Below, piece after piece: positions 17,443 through 28,700 of a DNA stretch of 64,000 bases. Origin of the DNA: Limihaloglobus sulfuriphilus (GTDB taxonomy: Bacteria > Planctomycetota > Phycisphaerae > Sedimentisphaerales > Sedimentisphaeraceae); contig NZ_CP019646.1 of NCBI RefSeq assembly GCF_001999965.1, positions 1,612,001 to 1,676,000 on the forward strand. Direction: 5' to 3'. The notes under the pieces were generated by a model, which saw only the letters and a list, made by a program, of their open reading frames with translations, had not been told where the DNA came from and made no database searches. The position numbers and the translations under genes are program-made. Position 1 is the first letter of the stretch. Every line of letters begins with the position of its first letter.

Positions 17443-19427
17443 CCCCAATTTCTCACTTAGGTCTCGAAACCGGTAAAAATAAAAATATTTTCGATGTTTC
17501 TGGCCTTTGAGGGGTGTTTCGATTCTGGATTTGGCTTTGGTACAGACCTGCCCTATTGCATAGGTGAATTTCTATGCGATAATTTGGGTATGTATTTGAA
17601 AAAGCACAGGCGTAAAAAGAACGGTAAATGCAACACCTATTACAGTATTGCTGAGAAGCGGAAGGTCTCCGGTAATCGGCATGTGGAGAAGGTGGTTCTT
17701 TACCTTGGTGAGATCAGCGACTCTCAAAAGAAGGCCTGGCAGAGATCAATTGAGATAATCAACGAAGATAACAAACCTGTACACAAAACCCTTTTTGCTT
17801 TTGATCAGGACAACCAGAGCTGTCACGATGTTGATACGATACCGGTTAACATCTCAAAGATGAGACTGGAACGACCGCGTAGGTTTGGCGATTGCTGGCT
17901 GGCTTCTGAGATGTGGGATCAGCTTGGTTTTGACCGCTTCTGGTCAGAGCGGATTGATACAGACAGATCGCCGGTCGCATTCTCAAAAGTCCTCAAGTTG
18001 CTTACGGTGAGCAGGCTGATAAAACCTTCTGCCGAATACTTTGTCCATCAGCACTGGTTCAGCCAGAGTGCTATGGACGCCATCCTTGATTGTGATTTTG
18101 AGATTGCCGAGAAAAACAGGCTCTACCGTTGTCTTGACCGTATCCTTCCATACAAAGACGAACTTTGCAAATACCTTAAAGACACCTGGCAAGGAATGTT
18201 CAACCTTGAGTACGACATCCTGCTCTATGATATCACCAGCACGTATTTCGAGGGGCTATGCAAGCAGAATCCCAAGGCAGAATTCGGCCACAGCAAAGAC
18301 AGACGCAGTGATTGCAGACAGGTGCTGATAGCCCTTGTTGTTACGCCGGAGGGCTTTCCTCTTGACTATGAAGTACTTCAGGGAAATACATCTGAAAAGA
18401 CGACATTAAGACCCCTGCTCAACAAGATAGAAACAATGTACGGCAAGGCCAACAGGGTCTGGCTGATGGACAGGGGCATACCAACGGAAGCTACGCTCAA
18501 GTTCATGCGTAAGAACAATATAAGCTATCTTGTTGGCACACCCCGCAGACAGCTCGATGATTATAGCAGTGAACTTTCTCAAAAGGACTGGGAGCAGGTA
18601 AACAGCAGTGTTCATGTGAAATACATCGAAAAAGAGGGCGAATGCTATGTCCTTGCCAGGAGCAGGGATCGTATGCAAAAGGAGAGGGCCATGCGTAAAA
18701 GAAAACTGCGTAAATATCTTGACGGACTTGAAAAACTCAAGGGATATCGCAATTATGAACGTTTTTATAAACGCCTTGGGGCTTTGCAATCGCAGGCCGG
18801 TAAAGCTTATAGATGTGTGGAGCTCAATATTCCGGGGCAAAAGGAGCGGATTGAAGCCGGCGAATTCAGGTATCACATAAACCGGCAGAAATACCGTGAT
18901 ATGATCTATCGTGACGGCAAGTACTTTTTGCGGACCAATCAGAAGGGCAAGGATGGTAAGGCACTCTGGAATGAGTATATGCTGCAGTGCAACGTTGAGC
19001 AGTCTTTCAGAGAACTCAAGAGTGATCTTGGCATTCGCCCTGTATATCACCATAAAGAAGAGCGTGTTGATGCCCATATCTTTGTGGCGTTTATAAGTTA
19101 TTGCCTGCAGGTGACATTGCGGCATAAGCTGCGGGTGAGTGCCTGCGGCCTGACCGCACAGGCTGCCCTGGAAACGATGAGCCGTATCCAGATGCTTGAT
19201 GTGACATTTGAAACACTTGACGGTCGGTACCTCTTGATGGAGAGGTACACCGAGCCCGAGGCAGATCAGCGTCTGATACTGCACCACCTGAACATGGATC
19301 TGCCGCTGCAGAAGCCACCCAAAATATACAGCAGCCAGGTCAAAGATTAAGACCCCCTTTGGCGACACACCAACACCGCGGGCGCTACCATAAACCCTGT
19401 TTTACACCCCTAAGTGAGAAATTGGGG
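17443..19427 (+). mobile_element. IS1634-like insertion sequence inside istA
   Basis: The element is 1985 bp long and is bounded by perfect 19-bp inverted repeats that start CCCCAATTTCTCACTTAGG (17443-17461 and 19409-19427). TTAA occurs immediately outside both ends (17439-17442 and 19428-19431) and acts as a 4-bp target duplication, since removing one copy restores the istA frame. It contains one intact transposase gene. The intact structure suggests that it is younger than the IS21 copy. Confidence 0.9.
17590..19350 (+). CDS. IS1634/IS4-group DDE transposase
   Basis: This transposase has about 586 residues from the ATG at 17590 (MYLKKHRRKKNGK). The frame is open to 17494, but the upstream residues do not resemble the family. 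DDE residues can be placed: D in LLYDITSTYFEG, D in VWLMDRGIPTEA and E in CNVEQSFRELKSDL. The intervening segment GHSKDRRSDCRQVLIALVV is typical of IS1634 transposases. A zinc-free N-terminal part and a long insertion between the second D and the E are also as expected. No stop or frameshift is present, so the enzyme may be active. Terminal repeats lie 147 bp upstream and 59 bp downstream. Confidence 0.93.
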   Translation: MYLKKHRRKKNGKCNTYYSIAEKRKVSGNRHVEKVVLYLGEISDSQKKAWQRSIEIINEDNKPVHKTLFAFDQDNQSCHDVDTIPVNISKMRLERPRRFGDCWLASEMWDQLGFDRFWSERIDTDRSPVAFSKVLKLLTVSRLIKPSAEYFVHQHWFSQSAMDAILDCDFEIAEKNRLYRCLDRILPYKDELCKYLKDTWQGMFNLEYDILLYDITSTYFEGLCKQNPKAEFGHSKDRRSDCRQVLIALVVTPEGFPLDYEVLQGNTSEKTTLRPLLNKIETMYGKANRVWLMDRGIPTEATLKFMRKNNISYLVGTPRRQLDDYSSELSQKDWEQVNSSVHVKYIEKEGECYVLARSRDRMQKERAMRKRKLRKYLDGLEKLKGYRNYERFYKRLGALQSQAGKAYRCVELNIPGQKERIEAGEFRYHINRQKYRDMIYRDGKYFLRTNQKGKDGKALWNEYMLQCNVEQSFRELKSDLGIRPVYHHKEERVDAHIFVAFISYCLQVTLRHKLRVSACGLTAQAALETMSRIQMLDVTFETLDGRYLLMERYTEPEADQRLILHHLNMDLPLQKPPKIYSSQVKD

Positions 19428-19458
19428 TTAATGTCTGTATTACACTTCTTTTAGTCAT
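19428..19458 (-). pseudogene. istA: Detached 5' end of istA
   Basis: Reading on the minus strand from 19458, the codons encode MTKRSVIQTL up to the duplicated TTAA (19428-19431). The frame continues exactly into RERNWSCRRI at 17439, the other TTAA copy (17439-17442). This shows that the IS1634-like element entered istA after codon 10. Confidence 0.8.
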
Positions 19459-19597
19459 TTTTAGATAGTTCGCCATAAAGACCTCCGTTATATTTTCGAT
19501 AATATCGATAATATAACGACTCTAAGGCAAAAACTTCCTTTCAAAATGACCTATTTTGACCCGCTCATTACTGACCTGTTTTCAGCGCCGCTTAACA

Positions 19598-20605
19598 CCC
19601 ACCATTTCACGAACTCGTATTCGAATATCTTTAACCTTTTGGGGACTGATTGCAGGATTAAAACCAACAAAACAGTTTCCCCTGCGGTCAATCGTTTGAC
19701 GGCCTCGAAATTCAAATCCCAGAAAGTTAAATTTGGTATTATGATACACTTTCCGGCGTCGTCTATCTTTGCAATAGACGATTTGAGTTTTGTCTGGGTG
19801 AAGTTCCAATCTGCAGGCATTAAAACGTTCTCGAAGATTTGCCAGAAGATTCTCTGCCTGCTGCTCAGTCACACAATGGCAAACTATATCATCTGCATAA
19901 CGTTCAAATCGGATATCAGGCCAATGCCTGACCATCCAGACATCAAACGCATAATGCAGAAACAGGTTTGCCAGTAGTGGGCTTATGACACCTCCCTGAG
20001 GAGTCCCACATGAACTCTGTTCAAGAGTGCCATCAGCTTGCATTACCGGTGCTTTAAGCCAGCGTTGGATATAAATTAAATGCCAGCGACAATCAGTATG
20101 TTTACGCACCGCTTTCATTAACAACTCATGGCTGATTGAATCAAAGAATCCTTTGATATCCAGATCAAGTACCCAATCCTGCTGCCAACAATTTATACGG
20201 GCTGCGCCAACAGCTTCAAGAGCTGACTTATTGGGACGATACCCATAAGACCAACTGTGAAATATTGGTTCCAGTTTTGGCTCAAGTTCCAATTTAACCA
20301 CCATCTGGGCTATTCTATCACCCACCGTTGGAATACCTAACGGTCGGGTGCTACCACTTGTTTTTAGGGATATTTACCCTTCGCACTGGTGGTGGAAAAT
20401 AACTGCCTGATGACAATCGGTTCCAGAGCTTATAGAGGTTGCCTTTGAGATTCTTTTCAAATTCTTCCAAAGACACTCCATCTACTCCGCAACTGCCACG
20501 GTTCGCTTTGACATACTGGTATGCTTTCCACACCGTATTCTTAGAAATAACAAAAGATTTTGGTCTTGTCTTATTCACATTGTTCCTCCCATTGCTGGTT
20601 GACAA
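19598..20605 (-). pseudogene. Group II intron reverse transcriptase, frameshifted and truncated
   Basis: Two frames together form one RT. The first frame (20351-20605) encodes the RT0/RT1 region, AYQYVKANRGSCGVDGVSLE to VRRVNIPKNKW and a stop. The second frame resumes with GSTRPLGIPTVGDRIAQ, giving the RT2 to RT7 blocks: SYGYRPNKSA, DLDIKGFFDSI, GTPQGGVISPLLANLFL and the active-site YADD in ERYADDIVCH. A frameshift near 20360 explains the break. At the other end the protein stops after REMVGVKRR inside the IS21 terminus, before the maturase X domain. The RT is therefore dead twice over. It belongs to the bacterial intron-encoded protein group and would have helped intron splicing and retrohoming. 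Confidence 0.88.
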
Positions 20606-21133
20606 TATTATAAGACTGGATGAGGTATCCCCTTGGCTCCTACCCCATTACAGGACAATCAACGCTACTACGGGATACTCCGCCCCTGTGCTTCGCATTG
20701 GTACTCTGGCACTTATAGCTGTAACTATTTGTGCGGCTCCCTTGACATCGAAGCGACAGGTTCTCACGTTCCCTACAAACCCCTGCTATCAGGTCACGCC
20801 ATACTATACGCCGGATGCCACTTGGGCCGGATACAGGTAACGCCCAAACTGATAACAGAAAAAGCCGGATTTCTGCTTTTGACACCATAAAGTTGTTTCG
20901 ACGCCTCATCGTATGATTCACTTTCGTTCGTCTCCTGATAGTACATCTGACGTAATCATATTACGCCTTTTCCATAACCGCTCACCACAAAAGCTCTTAA
21001 CTAATGCAGCGTTATGGCGATTTGTCGCTCGCTCCTGTCAGCCAACGACGGAGGGCCAATACCTCCATGATTTGTAGAGTTCGATAGGCTATAGCTCTCC
21101 ACAAAGAGAACATCGCCTATCTTCGTGACACAC
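19598..21133 (-). mobile_element. Group II intron, 3' end missing
   Basis: The intron is on the minus strand. Its 5' end reads GTGTGTCACG at 21133, matching the group II 5' consensus GUGYG. The roughly 530 bases to 20606 would hold the ribozyme domains I-III and contain no gene. The reverse transcriptase lies in the domain IV position. The element stops at the IS21 end at 19597, so the last part of the ORF and domains V and VI are lost. A 5' end of the same type recurs at 58318-58345. An orphan domain V/VI lies at 29402-29462. Confidence 0.75.
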
Positions 21134-21188
21134 CAGCTTAACAACTACATTATGTTTACACAATAAGTACTGAAGAAATAATACGTGT

Positions 21189-24100
21189 TTATTGCTTCAG
21201 TACTTGATGAAAATAATCCCAACAGAAACTTTTAGTACCATCTGGTCTTACCAGCCAGAAGCCACGAACATCCTTATTATTCTTTACCGGCGTTTTTGTC
21301 GCAGGGTCTACCAGCTCGTTGCAGTAAAGCTGCCAGTAGACAATGTATGGGCAGCCCCACTCAAGACCGGTTTCAACGGCCTGCGAAACCGCCAACAGGG
21401 CATTGTCTTTGCCATAGGTATTTTCCGGCCAGCCGAATTCGCCGAGATAAACGTTCTTCTCGCCAAATGCTTCGCTGTCCGGGACGTTTTGAGCGATAAA
21501 GTCAAGAGCCTGCCGCAAGACTTCAGGCGTCTTGTATTCTTCAATCGCGCCATCCCACGCGGAATACGACACAAGGTCAAGATGAGTATACGGCAGCACC
21601 TTGTTCACCATATTAGGGCGGCCATCACGCATAGACGACACAACACGATTGACCTCGGCGGCATGATACACGGCGACATTCTTATGTGGCGTTTCATTGC
21701 GAGCTTCGGTTACGCCGTCCTGACGGGCGTTGAGCCATAACACCATATTCTTTAAGGCATCTTCGGTCGGGTCAATAGTCGCATCGGTGTGTCCCCGCGT
21801 CATCCAGTCGCCTTCCCAGTGCTGGAATATAAATGTCTTGCCTGTTCCGCTATAGGCGGTAAGCAGGTATTGCGTAAGCTCATAGAACTGCTTTTGTTCA
21901 TCGGCGACATCCGCGTCGGTAATCCCCTGCCGCCAGTAATCCTCGGGACGGCCAAGAGAGCTGACCACAAAGATATATGTCATGAACGGCTTATCGAACA
22001 ACGTCTTAAAATACGGCAGCTTAGCGCCTCCAACCAGCGAATTAACCTCTGGCCAATCCGAATTGTAAGAATACATTTGCGCCGGCCTTTCATTGCTCTT
22101 GCCGTAAAACCATATCTTGATCACGCGGGAACCAAGCTCCAAAATCTGATCAGCACCCTCGTTGAGGAAGTCCTTATCCGTAAGATGATACCGCCCCACC
22201 GCGTGGGTGCTGCCTATAATATCGGCGAGCGGTTTTGCATCTTTTTTATCAGGCTTCAATTTTATCTGCATCTTTTCACCAAACATTCCTCTTTTTTCAG
22301 ATAATAAACCTACCGTAACCTCAACGCAGCTAATCGCACCGGCAGGCAAGACCTCAACATCTTCTAACTCGACAGAGCCCAGATGTCTTACGGGCTCAAC
22401 CAATGGGGTCTTGATAGATACACTGCTGTTGGCAACGATACTAACCGCCCCTTTCTTTTGTATCCTGGCATCTTTATCCCCTTTGATCCAACTCGATTCA
22501 CCAAGATTGGTCAGACTGATCCTTGCAACAACATTACAAGCAGGGTCAAACTCAACCCAGTCGCCATCCTTTACCGTTATCCACTGCCCATCATATCTCT
22601 TGATCTGAAATGAGTCAAACGCAGCATCCAGATATTTAAGCGGATTGTTTTGATTAAACTCAGTATTCCCGACAGCCGTCAATGGACAATTCGCTGAGTC
22701 GGTACCTGTACCGCTGGTCCTGAACCCCGGAGTATATCCAGATTCTATCGCTTCCCAATATTCATCCCTGGTCTGTTCATATAATCCAGCAACACCATCG
22801 GGGTGCAAATCGCGATCTATCTCAATCCAATAATCGACTTCACTGTCCGGATTGCTTTGCGTAAACTTCTTCGAAAAATCGCGGATAACCTTCGTTACTG
22901 CCCTATCCGTACCGTCAGGGTTAACTATCCCATAGTCGCTGTTTTCGTAATACCTATATCCTCCTGAATAGAACCAGAAAAACACCCCGTCGGCTTGACT
23001 AAACAGCAGCATTTTATAGAAATCCGCATAAAAATCCGCCTGATACTGCAGCAATCTCTCGGGGGTATTATTACTGCCGCTGCCCCATGTATTACATCCG
23101 CACTCAGCCCATATCACAGGCTTATCTGCATCAGCCCACCTGCAGTAATCAAACACATATCGTCCTTTTTTCACACACTCCCAATTCCCCAGTCGCCCAT
23201 AAGCCTCAGGCTCAAATATATCTACAGCCGCCGCAAGATAAGGCATATCGTACGGTAAAAACTTATCCCATCGATAGGTGGGATTACCAGCTTCCCACAT
23301 TCTAAAACTTACAAGATGGTTGGAATCCACCTCTTTTATCAGCCTGGCATTTTGTGACCAATTTTTATATATCAGCGTATCAAGAAACCTCCTGTAAGCA
23401 GCCGACATCCTAAACCATGGCCCCCGTTCATACAAATACTGATGTCCGGGATTTGTAACATTTCCATTCTCATCTCTTGGAACAGCAAATTTCCAGTCTT
23501 TCTCTGCATTTTCTATACTGCCGTAACGTTCTACGATCCAGTCAAGCCATTGCGAATCCCATTTTATTCTTCCCGATTGCGGTTCAAAACGTCCCTCACA
23601 ACAAATATCATAGGCAAATATTGTGTCATTTTCGCTCAATCTATATTTTGCAATAGCTTCACGAACAAAATTCCAGTCAAATGTCATACCGGTAGGATCA
23701 ATGGTCTGCAAGAAAAGATTCACTTTCATACCAAGCATATCAATACGCCGAATCAGATCGACCAGATTCTGTGTATCAAGCGGTATCGCCGGCGTCATAG
23801 GATATACACTCACAGCATTGAAGCCAATATCCTTGATCTTTTTCAGATCACGGTCAATAACTTCCGGCGCATAAGGCTGTTTTCCAAGCCAGTTTACAAA
23901 ATATGCGTAATCTTCAGTGGCAGCACCCGACGAGGGCATATATACAATACCGTTCGGTTTCCACTGCTTGCCGTATAAGAAGAAATCGCCATTTTTTACC
24001 GTTACGAAATTTTTATCTTTTTTCGGCTTCCAGGCAAATATCTCATGAGATACGCTTTCAATCATTCTGCAATTATCATACATTTCCGCACAGACTACAA

Positions 24101-25679
24101 ATCCATCTTCAGGCCATTTTTCCGGTTTGTAATCCATAGAAAAAGTGTATATCCCAGATTGTAAATTATTGAGCGGCCATTCTTTAACTATGACCTGTCT
24201 GCCGCCATCCGCCTCTTTCATTGTGATTTTCGCTGTAATGGCCGAGCCGGCTTCCTGTCCAAAATCAATAACCCGAGCCCCTAATTTAATGCTCTGGCCT
24301 TCAAAGTAAGTATAGTTATCCGTACCGCCATCTACCAGAAACACTTTCCTTTTCATATATCTTGAGATATCGCCAATCGCCTTTACGACATCTTTAGATG
24401 TGTACCATTTGTAATCCTGAACTCCAAACGATGCCCACATTCCTCCCTTAAACGGGCCGTCAAAATTTAATACCATAGTCGCAGGATTGCCCCGCCATTG
24501 TCCATCCTCACTCTGGGCATGTATTAACGGCATCCATCTCCAGTTGACGCACTTATTAAATCCGTTACCCTGAGATCTTGGATGCGGCGAATAAATCTGG
24601 TCGGCGTTATCGAACTTTAACCCTTGTGATATTATTGTCTGTTCCCCGCTCAAACTCAAAGCTGAGACATCGCCGACCTTGAAAAAACTTTTAGCCGGTG
24701 CCAACGTATCCCAGTGTGGCAAAACGTCTGCCGCATTAAATTTTTCATACGCATCATCGTTTTTAGATGTTCCGACCGGCGAGATCCAGAACTCGCATCT
24801 TTTTGTAGAATAACCCGTTTGGGCCGAATTTTGCCCAAACTTCATCTTTCGTATGCCTTTCAAATCAAATTTCTCATTCTGGGCAGAAACAAAATCTTCC
24901 GCCTTAAACTTATACAGCATCCATTGCTCAAACAGCGGCACAACTTTGATGTAGCTTATCCCTTTCTCGTCAACCAATTCAACCACCATCTCAGGAGTAT
25001 CTTTCCCGCCTTTAGCTGAAAAAACGACCATGCCGTTATCCTCTGGAATAGCCGTATCGATCATCGGGGAAATCATATAGTAACCAAACTCGTGGTCAGA
25101 GCTGTCCAGCTGCAGCATTTGAACATAAAGTCCGCGGCCACCCGGTACATCTTCGCCTTGTATCACTTCGTACAACACCGGCGGATTTTTAATAGTTGCC
25201 TCAATCGTCCATTTCAGATGGTTATTATTGTTGAAATTCAGGATTATATTAGCCGGCACAACATCGGCATTGTGTCTCTGGTATTGCTCTTTATTGTAAA
25301 ACTGCCCCTGAACATTGACAATTCCCTCTCGCCACAGAGGCGCCCTTAACACGATAATATTGCCGCCTTTTTTAAGAAAAGTCTCTATTGACACTTTAGT
25401 TTCTAACGGCATATTAGCGGCATCACACAATACAAGAAGATCATAATGATAGGCAGGTAATTTATCGCAAAGCTGCAAGGTATTCAGACGATCTGTTTGG
25501 TATCCTGCTCCAGATAGTTCAAACATAAGCTTTTCAGATAACAACTTATCCTGTTCACTTGACAAATCTGAACATATTATTGCTGTTTCCGCTTTCAAAA
25601 CGCCTGCCGCAAATAATAAATAAGCGGGCAGCAATAACGGCAAAATGATATTGCCTATTTTTTTTGAAATACAAATCAT
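21189..25679 (-). CDS. Very large secreted glycoside-hydrolase-like protein with two barrel-like regions
   Basis: The 1496-residue protein starts with a signal peptide (IILPLLLPAYLLFAAGVLKA). Residues 30-140 look like a Rossmann/GATase-type module (YDLLVLCDAANMP, GGNIIVLRAP). Residues about 150-310 look like a beta-sandwich carbohydrate-binding region. A TIM-barrel-like domain follows at about 560-960 (LKKIKDIGFNAVSVYPM, ENDTIFAYDICCEGRFEP, IFEPEAYGR, PVIWAECGCNTWG), so possible catalytic acids are E695 and the Glu of IWAECG. The last 330 residues form a second barrel-like region with YLGEFGWPENTYG and YIVYWQLYCNEL. The family resembles GH42/GH5-type clan A enzymes but I could not name it. 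It is the last gene of the minus-strand series. Confidence 0.65.
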   Translation of the reverse strand: MICISKKIGNIILPLLLPAYLLFAAGVLKAETAIICSDLSSEQDKLLSEKLMFELSGAGYQTDRLNTLQLCDKLPAYHYDLLVLCDAANMPLETKVSIETFLKKGGNIIVLRAPLWREGIVNVQGQFYNKEQYQRHNADVVPANIILNFNNNNHLKWTIEATIKNPPVLYEVIQGEDVPGGRGLYVQMLQLDSSDHEFGYYMISPMIDTAIPEDNGMVVFSAKGGKDTPEMVVELVDEKGISYIKVVPLFEQWMLYKFKAEDFVSAQNEKFDLKGIRKMKFGQNSAQTGYSTKRCEFWISPVGTSKNDDAYEKFNAADVLPHWDTLAPAKSFFKVGDVSALSLSGEQTIISQGLKFDNADQIYSPHPRSQGNGFNKCVNWRWMPLIHAQSEDGQWRGNPATMVLNFDGPFKGGMWASFGVQDYKWYTSKDVVKAIGDISRYMKRKVFLVDGGTDNYTYFEGQSIKLGARVIDFGQEAGSAITAKITMKEADGGRQVIVKEWPLNNLQSGIYTFSMDYKPEKWPEDGFVVCAEMYDNCRMIESVSHEIFAWKPKKDKNFVTVKNGDFFLYGKQWKPNGIVYMPSSGAATEDYAYFVNWLGKQPYAPEVIDRDLKKIKDIGFNAVSVYPMTPAIPLDTQNLVDLIRRIDMLGMKVNLFLQTIDPTGMTFDWNFVREAIAKYRLSENDTIFAYDICCEGRFEPQSGRIKWDSQWLDWIVERYGSIENAEKDWKFAVPRDENGNVTNPGHQYLYERGPWFRMSAAYRRFLDTLIYKNWSQNARLIKEVDSNHLVSFRMWEAGNPTYRWDKFLPYDMPYLAAAVDIFEPEAYGRLGNWECVKKGRYVFDYCRWADADKPVIWAECGCNTWGSGSNNTPERLLQYQADFYADFYKMLLFSQADGVFFWFYSGGYRYYENSDYGIVNPDGTDRAVTKVIRDFSKKFTQSNPDSEVDYWIEIDRDLHPDGVAGLYEQTRDEYWEAIESGYTPGFRTSGTGTDSANCPLTAVGNTEFNQNNPLKYLDAAFDSFQIKRYDGQWITVKDGDWVEFDPACNVVARISLTNLGESSWIKGDKDARIQKKGAVSIVANSSVSIKTPLVEPVRHLGSVELEDVEVLPAGAISCVEVTVGLLSEKRGMFGEKMQIKLKPDKKDAKPLADIIGSTHAVGRYHLTDKDFLNEGADQILELGSRVIKIWFYGKSNERPAQMYSYNSDWPEVNSLVGGAKLPYFKTLFDKPFMTYIFVVSSLGRPEDYWRQGITDADVADEQKQFYELTQYLLTAYSGTGKTFIFQHWEGDWMTRGHTDATIDPTEDALKNMVLWLNARQDGVTEARNETPHKNVAVYHAAEVNRVVSSMRDGRPNMVNKVLPYTHLDLVSYSAWDGAIEEYKTPEVLRQALDFIAQNVPDSEAFGEKNVYLGEFGWPENTYGKDNALLAVSQAVETGLEWGCPYIVYWQLYCNELVDPATKTPVKNNKDVRGFWLVRPDGTKSFCWDYFHQVLKQ

Positions 25680-25703
25680 GACAATTTCCTTATATTAAAA
25701 ACA

Positions 25704-28700
25704 TCAATAATCAATCACCTTCTGCCAGAATTCACCGTACACAGGGTTAACCGCGACATCAAAATATGTTTTGAGCTGGCAGAAGAAAAAACTACCCTTG
25801 CCAATCTTCAATTCTCCAACCGCCGCGTATCTTGTGCTGCCGTAACCGGTTTCAAGTACATTGCTAAACGTACGGCTTCTGGATGCCGCTTGACGAGCCG
25901 CTAATCTCTGGCTTGTCTTCTCGCTCCATTTCTCTATTATCAGCCCGTTGATTACATTCCCGACATTGCCGCCGTACTCAACCGAACCTACAGTCATATC
26001 AAGTTTGCCATCTTTAACTTCAACATCGTAAGACTTAAAAAACCACGCCGCGGCATCAAGGTCCTGGCCGTCAAGGAATTTTCCTTCGGCGTATATGTCA
26101 AAGTGATTGGGATATACCGCATCGCCCAAAATCGGAGTAACGCAATATCTGCCGTTTTCCAGCCGAACAGAGAAAGTCGCGGCACCGCCGGGAGCTACCG
26201 TAATACCGGTATCAAGCATAAGATTATCCGATTTATTTCTTCTCCTAAGCGAAGTGGACAAATTCTTATCCCAGCCGTAACCCTTACCCTCGTCGAAGAC
26301 CTCTCCGCAGGATAGATTGAATTTTTCGATGTGCGCATCTTCCGTGCCAAAATTAAACATAATCGCATCGGCCGCAAATTCCGAAAAATCAGGCTGCTGT
26401 AAATCAAGATTATAAATCGCGTATACAGTATTGATATAATCGATATAATCACCTTGCGAGTTATACCAGAAACCGAAATCGTGTGGTTTGAAATCATTTG
26501 CGATTTTATGGCCGGTATTGCGCGAGACAAACTCCCTGCCTACTTTGTGCGGAAACTCCTCGAAAACGAGATTAGACTTATCAATGGTGAAAATTGTATT
26601 TTCTTTCTGCTCAAGCGTTACCACTTTGCCGCCCTGCCTGACATATTCAACAATGTCGTTCTTTACATCTTCGATATTTTGCAGGTTTTCAATGAAAATA
26701 ATATCCGCTTGACTATACGGTTTTTTGAATGGCTTTATATCAAGCCCCAAAGCGGAAGCGAGTTTAAACGCATTGCCTTGTCCGTCTCCGTCGGCAATCA
26801 TCGCTTGAATTGACTGGTTGGCTTCACTGTGGTCAATTCGAGGAAATACTTCGACATTCTCTTCAGTCGCATCCAGAATATCACCCGCCGGTGAAGCTAT
26901 TGCAAGTTTGATCCTAAGCGATAACCTTTCCTTAACATCCGGCGCGGCATAACCAAAGTAACCGCAGAATTGGGGGTCGTAAGACGGTATCGTAACATCG
27001 GTCTTTGACTGAGCGAATATTCGCTTGCCGCCATCCCATACTTCCCATATAAGCGTACCCTTTTCCAATTCGGCCTTCTTATCATTACACAACCAGAATT
27101 CAACATCCAACGGCTCACCTGCAAAATATCTGGTGCGATCCATACGAATATCAACTATCAAAGGTTTAAGTGCGCTGCGGTATTCAAAATAAGATTTCTT
27201 AGGTATGCGGTTGACATCAACCAATGTCTTCATCCAACCGGCAGGCCATGCGTCAATCAGCAGATGCACGGCGGAAGATGTACTATCCTTAAACCGCCGC
27301 AAATCTCTTGTCATCATCTTTGCAGCCCAACCTTGATGATTCTGGCTTGCCTCGATCCAATCCTGCATATTATTCTGCGATTCATACCACTGCAAATGCG
27401 TACGCCATGTCTGGGCAAGAGCGATCTTATCCGGGTTCCACGGCTGTGTGGTGTTTTCCGGCAGCCAATCTTTGGGATAATACTGAAACATTGTCTCGGC
27501 GGCCTCTAATCCTTCAATCCCATATTCGCCTGTTCCCCATTTCCAACCGGGCTTGCCCGGTATGTTATAGCCCCGATGCCACTTGCCCCATGGCAGCCAT
27601 CCCGAACCATACCACAATGAATATGTATGAATATCAGGCAGCCCCGGAGGCGGCGGGGCAAAGTCGCCGTCTATGGGCTTGACTGCGCGATCGGGATTGT
27701 AGGTATGCACAACCAGTGTAGCGGCCTTGAAAAAATCTTCAAGCTCATCACGGTTGAGGTAGCATCGATTATCCTGATGCCGTATATTTGTTTCGTTAAT
27801 GTATGATATCATAACATTACTGGGATGATTTCTGACGAGTTTTTCCATCTCTCCGACCTGCTTAATTGCCTCCGTAAAAGCCGAACGCGAAAGCAGCTCA
27901 AATAACGGCAAATCCGTTTGTGTCATAATTCCAAGTCTGTCGCAATATTCATATACGATCGGCTGACACGGACTTTGCGTTAATCTCCAATAATTCATAT
28001 TGGCCATTTTCGCGATCAGGATGTCCTCGATTATCTGTTCGTGGTCGCCCTCCATAGCTTCCCGCTGCAGGTGTCCCATGTGGTTTGCGCCGCGCAGGAT
28101 GACTTCCTGATTATTGAGATACAGGGTACCTTTGGGCTCGCCGTCGGTATCGATCACAAACTTTCGCATCCCGAATTGGGATACAAGCAAATCCTTCTCC
28201 CCATTCTTGCCCTTAGGCGAAATTTCGGCGCATATACTATAAAGATAAGGGCTCTCAAGCTCCCAGAGCCTATAATCATCCATCTTAATTCTGCCCATAT
28301 ATTCCGTATAACACGAATCCGCGGGATACTCTGTCGGCATTATAACATTCTCTATAGCCGCGCCCTGAAAATTTTTGGGATAAATTGAAACGCGCAGCTC
28401 GATATTTTCAGCAACCCTCACCTGCTTATTTTCGAGCATATAGGCCGCCGGTTGATAGACCTCGACCGTAACGTCGATATAATTTTGATCGATGTTTGGA
28501 CGGACGAATATATCACTTATATGAATCTTCGGGCAGCCTTCAATATAAACTTCCTGCCAGATGCCGCCGCCCGACTGATCACAGTGCCAGCCGCGATACG
28601 GGTCGTCCCAGCCGGGGCTTGTCGCGGCGAATATCTTTCTGCCGCCTTGCCCGTGCTGAGCCGCTGGTTCATTGCGTATCTCAACCATAAGTACATTCTT

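Larger units (their letters stand above)
14935..19597 (-). mobile_element. IS21-family insertion sequence, itself interrupted
   Basis: The element contains istA and istB in the standard order. Its ends align as imperfect inverted repeats. One end begins TGTCAATCGGCGCT at 14935. The other, read on the minus strand from 19597, begins TGTTAAGCGGCGCT. Both are followed by a related region containing AGGTCA, ATGAGCG and TCAAAAT. Without the inserted IS1634-like element it would be about 2.67 kb, normal for the family. The flanks (…TACGAG and CCCACC…) show no target duplication, so the element seems to have rearranged after insertion. It truncates the HerA-like gene on one side and the intron reverse transcriptase on the other. 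Confidence 0.85.

Noticed and set aside
18406-19368. A 320-residue minus-strand reading frame
   Set aside because: It is the shadow of the IS1634-like transposase, has no motif of its own and lacks a start signal.
14925-19607. Target duplication around the IS21 element
   Set aside because: The flanking bases (TACGAG and CCCACC) do not match, so a simple insertion is not supported.
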